Positions 12,016-24,700 of a DNA stretch of 64,000 nucleotides are shown in pieces; positions within the stretch are counted from its first letter, which is position 1, and every line of letters begins with the position of its first letter. The DNA lies in the NCBI GenBank assembly GCA_035236585.1, contig CP141135.1, forward strand, positions 3,754,001 to 3,818,000. Reading direction: 5' to 3'. A model generated the notes under the pieces. That model saw only the letters and a list, made by a program, of their open reading frames with translations, was not told the DNA's origin and did not search any database. Both the position numbers and the translations under genes were made by a program. Origin of the DNA: Warburgia ugandensis. Its lineage: Eukaryota; Streptophyta; Magnoliopsida; Canellales; Canellaceae.

Positions 12016-13895
12016 AATTTGAGTGCTGGTTGACATTCTAGTGGGAGATTCAACTCTTTGGCCGTCTTCTTCCTCTTCCATTTCTTGTGGTTTTGACTCC
12101 TCCACTAAACATGCCGTTTAAGCAGCTAATTGTCTCTTTATTATTTATTTTTGTTTTCTAGTTTTTCTCTCCCATTTGTTGGAGAACTGCACGACCAGTT
12201 TCTCTTGGTCTCATCTTCTCTTTCTGCCCTTCTTGTAACGTCCCATTTCGTACTCCTCGTTTGTTTCCAAGTTTCACTAATGTGTGCCATGTGTATATTC
12301 CTCAACCTACACCACACCATCCTCACCATACATCAACCCGACAATACAATCGCATGGCCACCCACTTTGTCTTTACCTACGTTACTTCCTTATCCATCTC
12401 TGATTTTTCTGCTACAAGAGTCTGTAAATGAATGAGAGAGAGAAATGAGGAGCGTCATTATCAAAAGAGAAGGGTGGCAAAATAGTCTCTTGGAACTGCC
12501 TCTTTGGAATTTCCGTGATCTTTTGTCATGGATTGGGAGAAAGAGAGGGAGAGAGGCAGCAGAAGGCATATGGGATGTCGTTATGGTAATTGTTCTGAAA
12601 GTCTAGTGGCAGTTTTGTCGTTATGGAATTATTTCTCTTTGCTTGTGATTCTTTGCCTTTTATGGTGTCAGAAAAATTTTCAATAATTGCAATATTTTTC
12701 TCTCTCTCTCTCTTTGCCCTCAATTCTCTCGCATAATCATGATGCCATTGATTTCTCTCTTATTCTCTGATACAATTTGATAAGATCGATGCCTTTGGAA
12801 AACACATGCATGTTCGTTCACGAGAAAAATAGTGAATTTTTCGTCTTTTTCCTTGCAGCCGCACGAAGCTAATTTTACGTGAATTTTGTATATCTTTATC
12901 ATGGATTTTTGAATATTTTCTCTGATTTCCACAGCCATGCATGTTAAACTTGGGCAAACACGGATGCATGTCCGTGCATGTTGACATACATACGTTACAT
13001 TCCCATGCATGCATGTTTGTGACTCGTGAGGGTTTGAAGCCATGGAGCTGTTTGTGCATGGAGATAACAATCCCCGGATTAAGTTGTCCATGAACACTGA
13101 TTTTCCCCTCTGATATTTGCTGCACATAGAACATCCATTGTATCTATGTTTGAATAGTTTTGTCTATGTATCAACGGCTTCCAATGGCGAGAGCCAGGAT
13201 GACTATCTTCAGATAAGTTTATCCAGGATTTTTTATATCCTTGCTATAAACAGCTCTTCTGGGTTCACATGCATACATATGGTACGTATACAAGTTACAC
13301 AGGGAAGCTCCATTATTGAATATGAGTGCAGATATCAATTCCATTCTATTGTAATCTATGGAGTTAGATTGATCGGCCGGGAACTAGACTCTCATCTGCA
13401 TTGATTGGATTATATCAATATTCTGTGTATGAACTTTATGGCGAGGCGGTTGTTTAGATTAATTTAAACTAAGCCGTCATGAACATAAACTTAGTAGAGA
13501 TCAGTAAAAAGAGCATGTACACCAAAGCCACGATGCACCACCAAATGCAAGCCATAGTTATCATCTTCAGTGTCGCATTGTCAATAGTACATTTTAAATA
13601 TTGGCAATGAAAACTGGCTATGGTGATGGACGCAGGAGTTTGTTTTTAGTGTTGTCTCTATGGGGCTTGGCTTATGTGTTGGAAGGATTCATCGAGTGGA
13701 GCATCAAATCACATCTTCAAGTCATTGTTTCTGGATATTCGAATTATATAACCTTGATTGGTGTACAAAATGTTATCAGTAATAATAGTGCAAAGATAGA
13801 ATGATTTTAAATAGATTTCAAATCCCTTGATTCTTGGTTCAAATATTAAAAGAAGATAGGGAGAGATAAAGATAAAAAAAATCCAATCTATCACT

Positions 13896-13898
<3 letters not shown>
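12016..13898. other. region downstream of IDD, no supported gene
   Basis: The start may still be 3' UTR. The rest has overlapping frames on both strands over 12.1-12.7 kb and 12.7-13.4 kb with no domain content. GCATGCATG-rich palindromic stretches occur near 12930-13020. Nothing further can be supported. Confidence 0.4.

Positions 13899-13932
<34 letters not shown>
13899..13932. repeat. microsatellite (GA)17
   Basis: An uninterrupted GA run bounded by non-repetitive AT-rich DNA. Confidence 0.97.
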
Positions 13933-13936
<4 letters not shown>

Positions 13937-15085
13937 AACCGTTCATGTGTGGACCCATCTCAAGAGATCTAAATCATGGTACAATATAGCGAACAAACTA
14001 CTTATAAATTATTAGAAGTCCAAGAAAAACATGCAGGCATCAGATTGCACCTACTGAGATTTAAGTCGTACGTATTGAACACCATTTTTCTTGTGGTGAA
14101 TTTTTCGTATATTTGTATGATTTCTTTTTGAATTTCATAAGTGAAGAAGAATTACAAAGCAACTTATATGGAAGCCTTTTTCTTTAACTTGTACAAGCCA
14201 AAAATTACAAATCAAATCATTTACTCACACATACTAAATCTAATCCTTGGGCATAGGAGAAAGCAATATTTCTAACTTGCAAGCATATTTCAAGGAAAAT
14301 GGCATGTTATTTGGACCATCTGTGCTAGACAAATGTTGGCAAAATCATACAAGACCCTAGTGTTTCTATCATGTGAAGTGGGTTGCCTACATTATCATCA
14401 ACGAACGACATAGCTACAAAATACTTTGGAGAGTTGAATTTTCTTCTTGTAAATCCCAATTTTTTATTTTTTGATGTCCTAATTTTTTTCAAATGATTCA
14501 CAAATTCTTCGACATTTTCCATTCTATATAGATTTACCAATTTAAATGTGAATTGATGAAGTTAAGCTCAAATTTGAAGAATAACTTATTAAAATCTCAA
14601 ATGTTATATCCAGATCTAGTAAAAAAATAAAATTAAAAGGTTAAATCCATTCCATGCAATTCTTTGTCTTTGAATTTTTCTTGCATTTTACGATCTCCTT
14701 CCTTGCTGACTTATTACTGAATCTGAACTTTGTAACTGTGTACCCTATAGAATGGATAACTGTTTACTTATTGCGGCACTCATTTTCTATATATTTCCTT
14801 AATCAATTGTCAAATTTGACTCTTAATAAATAGCTAAGATCACAAATATAGTGATCTAAAAGCAATTCTCTAAAGAAGTCATGATAGCCATAGTAGTCTT
14901 GAAGCATGAAAGAATATGCCATATTACCTTATAAATTAACTTAATTCCTATTTTAAACTAATAATAAACTAGCTATGATGACAAACTAAGTGCTTATTTG
15001 TTTGGCTGGAAATTGATTTGCACAGTAGAAGGAATTCTCTGTGGAAAACAATTTAAGCCTTTTATCTCTTTAGGACAAGCACATC

Positions 15086-15089
<4 letters not shown>
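13933..15089. other. AT-rich gene-free stretch
   Basis: No frame longer than about 70 codons and no recognisable element ends. I see nothing supportable here. Confidence 0.4.
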
Positions 15090-15138
<49 letters not shown>

Positions 15139-15164
15139 ATATATATAGATATATATATATATAT
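15090..15164. repeat. compound microsatellite (CT)23(AT)n
   Basis: A CT run at 15091-15136 is followed at once by an AT-rich run to about 15164. Confidence 0.95.
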
Positions 15165-15361
15165 TATGATAGCACATCTGAGACATGCATCAGAGTATAT
15201 GTTTATGATGGTTCTTATGCTTTGATATCTCTTAAGGACAAGCACAAGTCTAAAACAATACCTAAGCACAAAGTAGAATATGAATACAAAATAGCTAGCT
15301 AATATGGATATAAAACTATTTAAGAAAATAATTGGTTGCAATTTGTTAGTGACAATAATCT

Positions 15362-17357
15362 TGTAATATCCTTGAATTTTAAATTCAAAATTCAAATGAT
15401 AAAATGAATTTCAAAAATCATAAATTTTACCCATTATTTGAATTGTACTCGAAAAATGGATTCCAACAACACTAAGTACGCCCAAATCGGAGTTGGATGA
15501 ATTTTACCTATTTATTTCACAAAAAGGCAAAACTATAATTTAACATGTGGGACCCACAGCATTGATACGGTTCAGACGTTTGGTAGTCAAAAGGATAGTG
15601 GAAACAAACATAATGAAGGTAATCATTATGTCCACCACCACCAAGGACGAAATAGGAATTTAAATGCCCCCCACTTTGGACACTATTCATCTTTTTCACA
15701 TTTTCACTCTCCTTCTACACGATTAGCCCATCTAATTAGACTGAAACTTTCACCACAACTCTAGTATATCTACACCTATAGTGTTGCAATGTTGGATCGT
15801 AGGTGAACCTTCGGGATCTTGCCATTTTTCTACCTCTCCATAAGAACTTCAAGCATCAAGATCAAGTTTCTCACCGATCTGAGAGGTAGGAGTCTGTTTC
15901 TTCTTAGTTTTTCCATGTTAGCATGTTTATTTTATTGTCATAATCATTTTTTAGTAGTTTGATTTGAAAATTTGCATGCTGGTAAGATTTAATTAAAAAA
16001 ATCATAACACAATGAAAATACAGTATCAGGGACTACTCAGATAGAAAATCTGAGCCTTCCATTAGATTCAAAGACCCTCAAAACCTTAAGATCAATGAAA
16101 ACAGAACAAAATTCGGGTCACCCAGGACCCAGATCTGATCAAAACTAAATGGATGGTCTAAAAACATCGTCCCTGATGGACGCTGGTGCATTGCAATGCA
16201 AATAGTCCCTGCAGGTGTAGTTCGATGTAAAAGGGTGCCAATGTAATTCAGTGCAAATAGTTTCTATCAGTGTAATCTGGTGTAAACAACCGCCAATTTA
16301 CTCTGGTGTAAATAGCTTCTGTCAATGTAGTTTGGTGTAAAAGGGCATCCGGCCCAAAATAGTAATATGAATCATTAAATAGTGATCAGAGATGGTATTT
16401 TTGAGATTTTGAAGGCTATAGAAGCCCAATTTTTTATCTGAAAGGTCCATTGAATTTGTCTCGATGACGTAGACCTAGATTTGAATACCTTTTAAATGGT
16501 TAAACCACTAAATACTATCAGTAGACCTACATTAGGCCTATCAATGAATGATCAAACCTTAGAACTTGATTGTATACATTAAATATGAGATGATATACGA
16601 GATTAAAAGAACAGGTCTCATTGAATTGTTAAGAAAAGTAATCTTGGCCCTTGATCTGATCAGGTGCTTTAGGATTGGCTGATCAGAGAGTGATCTAACC
16701 ACCAGATCAGGGTAAAATTATAAAGACATTGTTAAATCACTAAATAAATACTAAAATTAGAGGTAACATGATAAGAATGGTTAGAATTGATTATCATATA
16801 TCAATTACGAAAATTATGGAGCAATCCAATAGTCGAATCGTTTCCAAACTTCATGAGATGTTAGAAACTGACCCTTCATTGATTAAAGGTCATAAATTAA
16901 GTAGATCATGATATAGATTAATGATCAAAGACAGCAAATGTTTGTCTAGATATTAAAAAAACCTATATCTAGTACAGGATTGACCCGATAGAGGGTTAAC
17001 CAGACGATTTGGGCCATTGATCTAGGATTAACTGCCAAATCAATGAAGTTATCACTTGAGTTGATTACTTTGAGATATAAGAACGTCAAGTGATAAATGA
17101 CTTATGATATGATAGGTATGTTAGAGTGCACGACGTGACATTATCTATGTGCCTAATTGGAGTCACATTTGGAATTTTTCTTTTGATTTCATCGATCATG
17201 ACTTATCTAAAATTCTTGAGGCATGTCTTATGCACTATCGTGTTTTCTTGTATGTATTTAATACTTTATATTTGTTATCATGACATTTGATTTCATGATC
17301 ATCCATGTTTGATATGTGATGGATTACACCTTATCATGGATCTTGATTGAGACTATT
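15362..17357 (-). mobile_element. probable reverse-orientation LTR of the TGTRAYACC family, 5' end not found
   Basis: The left edge, TGTAATATCCTTGAATTTT, is the reverse complement of a sequence ending GGATATTACA, close to the 3' end of the solo LTR at 24701-27380 (GAATATTACA). Reading inward on the - strand gives the same kind of tail: a TTGGAATCC stretch, CTCCGATTTGGGCG and an A/T-rich block. The opposite boundary (expected CGGGGTGTTACA on the + strand) and a target duplication were not found, so the right limit given is arbitrary and the element may be truncated. Confidence 0.4.
16180..16348. repeat. degenerate minisatellite, about 39-bp unit
   Basis: Four or so loose copies of a unit containing GGTGTAAA(T/A)A, a CTGTCA/CTATCA stretch and AATGTAGTTT follow one another. 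A similar GGTTTACACCGG motif repeats near 26505-26560 in the solo LTR of the opposite orientation, which supports a shared family. Confidence 0.55.
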
Positions 17358-17730
17358 GGGCGAAGCGGGGGTAGGCTGGGTCTTGTACCAATTTGAGGGC
17401 GAGCTGATAGTTTTGAGCTGACAAGCTTCCGTCAGGAAATAGACTCATGTGGGCTGCATGTGAGGAACCCAGGGTCAGATTGTATCAAGTGAAGTAGGGT
17501 AAGCTAGGTCTTGTACCGATTTAAGGGTGGGCTAGTAGTTTTATGCTAACAAGCTTCCGTCAGGAAATTGAATGATGTAGGCTGCACGTGAGGGACCCAA
17601 GGTCAGATTGTATCGGGTGAAGCGGGGTAAGCCGAGTCTTGTACTTATTTGAGGCAAGTCAGTAGTTTTGGCTGACAGGCTTTCATCAAGAAATAAACTG
17701 ATGTGGGCTGCACATGAGGGACCCAGGTTG
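17358..17730. repeat. minisatellite, 3 copies of about 130 bp
   Basis: Copies start at about 17358, 17488 and 17615. Each carries GTGAAG(C/T)(G/A)GGGTAAGC-like sequence, GTCTTGTAC, a TAGTTTT...GCTGACA stretch, GCTT(C/T)C(G/A)TCA(G/A)GAAAT and GGGCTGCA(T/C)(G/A)TGAGG. They diverge by roughly a tenth to a fifth by eye. A - strand frame of 89 codons through them is an artefact of the repeat. Confidence 0.85.
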
Positions 17731-18829
17731 GAATGAGTAGTCATTGTCATCACCGTGAGTGTAGTTGAGGCACTCATATGACTTATTTGTTCACGGTTTT
17801 CTATGATCACGATGTGCTTTATTTATTCTGTGGATACAGACTTTTGGTTATAGTGATTGATGAGTATCCATGAGTTTCATGCATTGCACACTATGATATT
17901 CAAATTTGATGACGATTTGCTTAGCGCATGATTTCTTGATTTATCCATCATGGATGGTTGAGGTTTCACATGCCTTATATACTCTTGTCTTATGAGATTT
18001 TGCCATAATTATGATACTTAGTGCCATTTGATTGTATTTGTATTTATTATTAAATGTTAATCACCTACAATATCATACAAAAAAACAGAATAAAATCAAT
18101 TTTTTGTGATCGTCAATGTTGATTCATGCATTCTTTGCCCACACACACAGACATATCAACAAATATGTGAATAAGAAAATCAAAGTATTTTTTAAAATAA
18201 TCCTCATATCATCCTTTTAGTACATATATCAAATGTTACGTATTATTAGATCTTATTAATACAATATCATAATCAAAGGGCTAATTTGAAATGACTTCAC
18301 CAAAATTTGCCCCTAGTATTCAGTTGACACACTCAATGGGGTGAGACGGTAAATTTTTAAGCTGGAACTTCCTTGGCCAATATGATGGTAGCATTTCTCT
18401 TCATCAAATCCTAATTTTAGATAAAAATCATAAATCATAATGTTCTCCCTTTCTCCAATAGTGAGGATTAGAGAAAGAAGCTAACAGTTGTTGTTTGCAA
18501 TAAAATCACACAACTTTTGTCCAAATCAAGATGATCTAACACACTTTTTAACCCCATCATCTATAATGATAAAACCCAATTGATCTACAAAATGCAAACG
18601 AAGAGAGCTAATAATAAAAAAGCAATGCATGATAAAAAGAGGTTATGGTTTACCTACTGTGTTTTTCATGCCACAAATAATTAAAATATCCAAAATGCAA
18701 ATTAATAAGGAAAAAAGGACAGAGACAAATATAAGGACTATAGGAGGAGGTCGTCATGCCACCTGTGAGAAGTATAACATTAGCAAGGAATGCAGAAAAC
18801 ATTGAGATGACTTTGACATTTTATAAACT
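17731..18829. other. AT-rich gene-free stretch, possibly CACTA interior
   Basis: No coding frame of note. If the CACTA terminus at 19403 is genuine, part of this stretch may be the interior of that element, but no transposase sequence is visible. Confidence 0.3.
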
Positions 18830-19403
18830 AACAAAGACTTTTGAAGTCGTTTCATCCTAAAAGACTTTAAAAGTATACACTTTTAAAGTCATTCGAGTCA
18901 AACAACTTCAAACGCATATACTTTAGTTAGGCATGAAGAGAAATTTTATGAGGGAAAGAACTTTTTAAGTCTTTTGATTCAAACGACTTGAAAAGTCATC
19001 AACTTTTAAAGTCATTTAATCATAAATGACTTTAAAATTCAATGGCTTTTCAAGTCGTTTGAATCAAACAACTTTAAAAGTCCTTTTCTGCTTAAAATTC
19101 CTCTTTGCACCAAAATGAAGTGCATACTTTTGAAGTTGTTTGACTCAAACGACTTCAAAAGTGTCATTTTGAACTAAACGACTTTAAAAGTCAATTACTT
19201 TTAAAGTAATTTGTGTTCCTTTCCAGGCAAAAATTCATCTTCACGCTACACTAAGGAAGTTGTTTTTTATTAAACGACTTCTTAAGTCTATACTTTTAAA
19301 GTAGTTTTTTTTTTTTCTAAACAACTTGTAAAATATTTACAAAGTCAGCGATCAAAATAACCACTTCTTTATACCGACTTTAAAAGCCTCTTATGTAGTA
19401 GTG
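18830..19403 (+). mobile_element. 3' terminal part of a CACTA (EnSpm)-type DNA transposon
   Basis: The right edge reads TGTAGTAGTG (19394-19403), the reverse complement of the CACTACTACA start of CACTA elements. The preceding 570 bp are crowded with copies, in both orientations, of GACTTTAAAAGT and GTCGTTTGAATCAAACGAC-like motifs, as expected for transposase-binding subterminal repeats. Two strong palindromes stand out: 20-bp perfect arms at 18976-18995 (GATTCAAACGACTTGAAAAG) and 19046-19065, and a near-perfect 37-bp palindrome at 19126-19162. The matching 5' CACTA terminus was not found upstream, so the element is truncated or its other end is outside my recognition. Confidence 0.65.
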
Positions 19404-21147
19404 ATAGGAGAATGTCGGCTTCGAAGAAGATGAAAAGAAGCCTCACCATTTCATATAAAAAACTGTGGCTCTCAGGTAAAGCCAATGAAATGCGTACAAG
19501 GACACTGTGATAGAGATTGATGATCCACAACTTCCTAGGTAGATCATTGATGCACAAGCTCGGTTATCAAAATAGATAATATTCCTACATTTCTTTAAGA
19601 AAGCTCTTCTCACCAAAGGGAAGAATAATATCTCTCAACCTCTTGTTCACAATAATCATGGGCTGCAAGAGGAATCTCACCATTCATCTTATTCGAGGAT
19701 GGACATGATGGTTAAATATAAGTGGGGTAAGTATTGACTGTCATTTTCAGAGAAGACTTGCGCATTATGGATTAAAATGGATGGAACATCCAAACTCCGA
19801 TCATCACCCCAACTTGGAGGGCGTAATATTTGTGTAGACCTCTCAAGTTTCACTGATGTTAAAGTCTTAGAGTAAAGAACTCCTCTGGGGTTTATTTCAA
19901 GAAACTTTGTCGTTAGAAAAGAAAACTTGCCCATTAAGTAGACAAAATTTATTTTGGATTCCGATGGAAAGAACCCCAACGCATACTTGGGGGATAATTG
20001 ACTTTATGGTGGTCGGAAACTTCAGAAAAGTTGTCATCCTCGGCCTTGATTGCAAATTTCAACTGGCACTTGGCAAAGCTGGGCAACGATTTCATTGTTT
20101 GGGTTCTTCCCTGAATCTCACTTTGCCTCCTATTAGGTGGGGAAAGAATTGGAGCGATAATCTACTTTAACAAAAGGGCTTCATAGGAGTAGATCTTGCG
20201 AGCCAAGATGAACAACCCACGGGAAACATTGCCAATCCAGGTGAAGACAATGACAGAATCTACAGGTATGTACGATGATGGAAAGAGAAGGCCTAATACA
20301 TGTCAAAAAGAGACTGACTTTGTAAAAAAAATCTTACCACGCTCCTGGCCTAAGGACTGCTCATCTCACCTTTCTCAGCCAAATAAATGGGATGTATTAA
20401 TGCGTCTTAGGTTATGACTAGAGAAACATTTTATGGGTCAAAAGACGTGCCTTCGTAAGCCAAGGGAAGGTGCTGCAGAAAATACATCAAGTACTTGAAT
20501 CCCTTTCAAAGTTCTTCAAAGAGACAGCTTGTTCAGCCTAGTTCTCACCCTCAGCAAACAACCAACACCGTGATTTCACGGAGAGAGACTCATGCATACG
20601 TACATGAGTAATGGAAAAGATGAAAACTTGAAATCCAAGTTACTTCGGTCGCTACTCTTGTCGCTCATAATGCCTCTTGTCTTCTTGAATAATGTCTTGT
20701 TGAACAACTACTTCCATATATGTTCTGCCCTTCTAAAGGTATAATTGAAAATTCAATTTCTTCGTTTCAATCCCTCTTATTGCAAGTATTATGTCGCAGG
20801 GTTTTTGCCCTCTTTCACAACTCTATCGGTTGGTACAATCACTCTTACATCTAATGCTGTGGTGAAGGACTTGTTTCTCAGTCTGGAATCTAAATGGCAT
20901 CTAGTTAGAAGTGTGCTTGACTGGAGACAATCTTAGGTTGGGGGTCAAACAAAGGCTTTCTTCTCGCCACTAGTTTGGGAAACCAGGACTAGTGAAATGG
21001 TACCTGCAGATACACAAGCATGGGCAGAATTCGATATCATTGAGCAGTGCAAACTTTTAGTGGCGGAATCCTGTGGTTTGCTTGAAGAAATTAGAACCCT
21101 CTTAAATCTTCTCAACATGGAGACGGGAGAGAATGAAGTTCACCCAT
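19404..21147. other. unidentified sequence, possibly LINE ORF1 remnant
   Basis: Several short frames occur on both strands, interrupted by stops. A + strand stretch at about 19740-20160 could be a decayed LINE ORF1 region, because a LINE endonuclease fragment lies just beyond the copia element at 28.5 kb. If so, the copia element jumped into a LINE. The resemblance is too weak to call. Confidence 0.25.
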
Positions 21148-21440
21148 TGTTGACTAATTCAAGCATAAGCCAGCTGTATCCCCACATGTATGTTAGTGTG
21201 TTTCCATGTTCAAGTTAGTTCCTATTGTTTAGTATTTTTTCAAATAGTGGGTGCTATTCTTTTGGTCAAAGTTGTTAAGTAAGAGTATGTTTTTTCTTTT
21301 TTAATACATTTGTCCTATTTGTAAGGTCCAAAAGTCTATTTAAGGGCTTTAAAGTTTTAGTGTGTGAAAAAATCATTCAACTCAATTTATTGAGTTTGTG
21401 AGGTCACTTTAAAAAGTGAAGCTTGAAATTTGATCCTTCA
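21148..21440 (+). repeat. copia 5' LTR
   Basis: Begins TGTTGACT and ends ATCCTTCA just before the primer-binding site. Aligns with the 3' LTR over nearly its whole length, including CCTATTTGTAAGGTCCAAAA and GAGGTCACTT. Main differences lie in the T-rich stretch near 21290-21310. Confidence 0.85.
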
Positions 21441-24400
21441 ATTTTGGTATCACAGCCTGGTGTTTTGTTGAGAGTTTATAGTCCACCAAATAGAAAGAGA
21501 ATTGAGAGTTGAGAGTTCATGATTGCATGGCAGCCAACAATAGTGCCCCAAATGCCCCAAATGTTCTCATTCTTAATGGAACCAATTACCAATTTTGGTT
21601 TGTGAAAATGCAAACATTGTTTAAGTCTCAAGATTTATGGGAACTTGGTAGAAACTAGATTTGGAGAACTTGCTAGTCCTGAGCAAGCTCTCCGATTGAT
21701 AGCAGCCCAGCGGAATGAATTGAAGGAAAAGCAAAAGAAAGATGCCAAGGCTTTGTTCATCATTCAACAAGGAGTGGAGGATGGTCTGTTTCCTCTAGTG
21801 ATGGGTGCTAACACTTCAAAGGAAGCATGAGATTTGCTCCCAAAAACTACCAAGCACCAAACAAAAGTGTAATGCTGAGGTTGTAGACTCTTCACCAAGA
21901 TTTTGAGAATTTATTGATGCCATACATGATTTCTTAGTAAGAGTTTCAGCACTTGTGAATCAAATTCGATCTTTTGGTGAAGAGTTATCTAATCAAAAGA
22001 TTGTTGAGAAGGTTTTATGAAGCCTTCCTCCTAAATTTGATCATGTTGTAGCGGCCATTGAGGAATTGAAAGATTTATCTAGTTACTCATTAGTAGAGCT
22101 AATGGGTTCTCTTGAATCTCATGAAGATTGCTTGAATAGATCACAAGGACCATCATTGGAGCAAGTTTTTCAAATGAAGGTTTATGTGAAAAAGAAATTT
22201 GATAGCTCAGGTAGAGGTGGCTTTAGCGGCAAGCGCAAATGTGGCCATGGTCATTCAAGCCGAGGAAGAGGTCATGGTAGACCAAACGGGAAAGAGAGAA
22301 ACCATGATAATGTTGCATGTTTTCATTGTGGTAAGACAAACACTTGGAGAAAGATTGTTGGAATAAAGATCAAGATAAAAATGTTGTCCAATGTTACAAT
22401 TGCAAGAAATTTAGCCATATAGCAAAAAATTGTCCAGTAAAAGAGCAAGCTAACTTCCTTGAAGAAAAAGATGATATGGAAGATAATCTATTTGTTGCTT
22501 ATTTGGCTTCTAATGTTGATTTGTCTTTTGAATTATTTTGTGTACATTGATGACTATATGGATTCAAAAGTGACCATGGGCAACGATAGTCAAGTTAGAT
22601 ATGTGGTTTGGGCACAGTTTTTGTGGGTAGCAAAACTGATAGGAAACTTATACATAATGTCATGTATGTACGTGGCTTAGCTCAAAATCTTTTCACTTTT
22701 GGTCAAACATTAAAGAAAGATTACTATGTTATGTTTGACAATGATAAATGCATGATTTATGATAAAAGGAATGTGTGTTTGGTGTATTTAGTAAAAATGA
22801 CTGAAAATAAAATGTTTCCTATCATGTTTTTGCAACTCAATCTTAACACATTCAAGGTTTCAAGTGATGATTCAAAACTTTTGCATAGAAGGTTCTGCCA
22901 TCTCAATTTTGGTGGGTTATAGTTGCTGCACAAGAAAGAAAGAATGTCAAGTCTTCTTATGGTACAATATTACAACAACAATTGTGAAGCTTGCATTTAT
23001 GGAAAACAACATCGAGAGAAGTTTTCAGTGGACAAGGCTTGGAGAGCCACTAAACCTCTAATGCTTGTTCAAGCAGATATTTGTGGACCTATGCAAACAT
23101 CTTCATTAAATGGAAGTAAGTATTTCCTTATTTTTGTTGATGATTTTTCAAGGATGACATGGGTGTATTTTTTGGAGGGAAAATCTGAGGTTTTGAATTT
23201 TTCAAGCAATTCAAAGCTTTAGCAAAGAATGAGTCTATAAATTCAATCGTAAAATTACAAACTGATTGCAGGGGTGAATTTACATCCTAAGAGTTCAAGT
23301 TGTTTTGTAGCAACTTTCGTATTCAAAGGCAGCTCACAACTAGCTATGCCCCATAGCAAAATGGTGTAGCAGAGAGGAAGAACAGAGCAATTGTTGAAGC
23401 AGCCAAGAGTATGTTACAAGATAAGAGCCTTACAAAAAAAATTTTGGGCATAAGCTATGGTTACAGCAATGTATGCTCTTAGTCAATCCCCAAGATGAGC
23501 TGTTAAAGGAAAAACACCATGTGAAGCTTGGTTTGGTAGGAGGCCAAATGTGGGTGATCTAAGGATTTTTGGATCCATTGGTTTTGCTTTTTAACCATCA
23601 GAAATAAGGAGGAAGCTTAGTGATACAAGTGTCAAATGCATCTTCATCAGCTATAGCGAAGAGTCAAAAGGTTATAGGTTTTTTAATCCCATCACCAACA
23701 ATTTGATTATTAGCCTGGATGTCATTTTTAATGAAGAAGAAGCTTGGGATTGGAAAGAAGATGATGTTGTTCATGTTCCTATAGAGAATGTAGATTCAGA
23801 CTTTGAGGCAACCAACTCTCTTTTACCTGTTCCATTTACTTTAGAGTCTACTGTGGACTCTCCTCCAAGAAGGGTAAGAAGTTTATCAGACATTTTTTGC
23901 CCCTCATGATTTTGCTTGTTTTGCCATGGAACCTACTTGCTTTGAAGATGCAGTTATTAAAGAAGAATGGGTTAGAGCAGTGGAAGAGGAACTAGCAGCT
24001 ATCGAAAAGAATGAAACCTAGACTTTGATGGATTTGCTTGATGGAAAACATGCAATTGGTCTCAAATGGATTTACAAGTCCAAGTTCAATCTAGATGGTA
24101 CCTTGAAGAGAAATAAAGCTCAATTAGTGGTAAAGGGTTACGTTCAAGTTCCAAGTACTAATTTTTCAGAAACTTTTGCTTCTGTTGCTCATTTATATAC
24201 TGTGAGACTGATTTTAGCAATGGCAGCCCATCATAACTGCTTTGTTTCTTAGTTAGAAGTAAAATCAACATTTCTTAATGGTGATTTGGTTGAAGATGTG
24301 TATGTAGAACAACCAAAAAAATTTGAAGTGAAAGGTTCTGAGCATAAAGTATACAAGTTGCACAAAGCACTCTATGGGCTCAAACAAGCACCATGAGCCT

Positions 24401-24700
24401 GGTACAGCAAAATTGATTCTTATTTTGCTAAAAATAATTTTCAAAAGAGTGCTAGTGAGCCCACTTTATATGTTAAAAGTTGTGGGAATGAATTCTTAGT
24501 AATATTTTTATATGTGGATGATATAATATATATTGGGAATTCTTTTAAGTTAATGAAAACTTTCAAGGAATGATGAAGGCTTTTGATATGTCTGATTTGG
24601 GACAATTACATTATTTTTGGGGTTTAGAAGTTGTGCAAAATCTAAGTGGAAATTCTCTTTGTAAAAGAAAGTTTGCTACAGATCTTTTGAAGAAATTTAG

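Noticed and set aside
17358..17730. Regularly spaced repeats suggesting a CRISPR-like array
   Set aside because: Units are 130 bp, contiguous and diverged, without unique spacers; an ordinary minisatellite in a plant genome.
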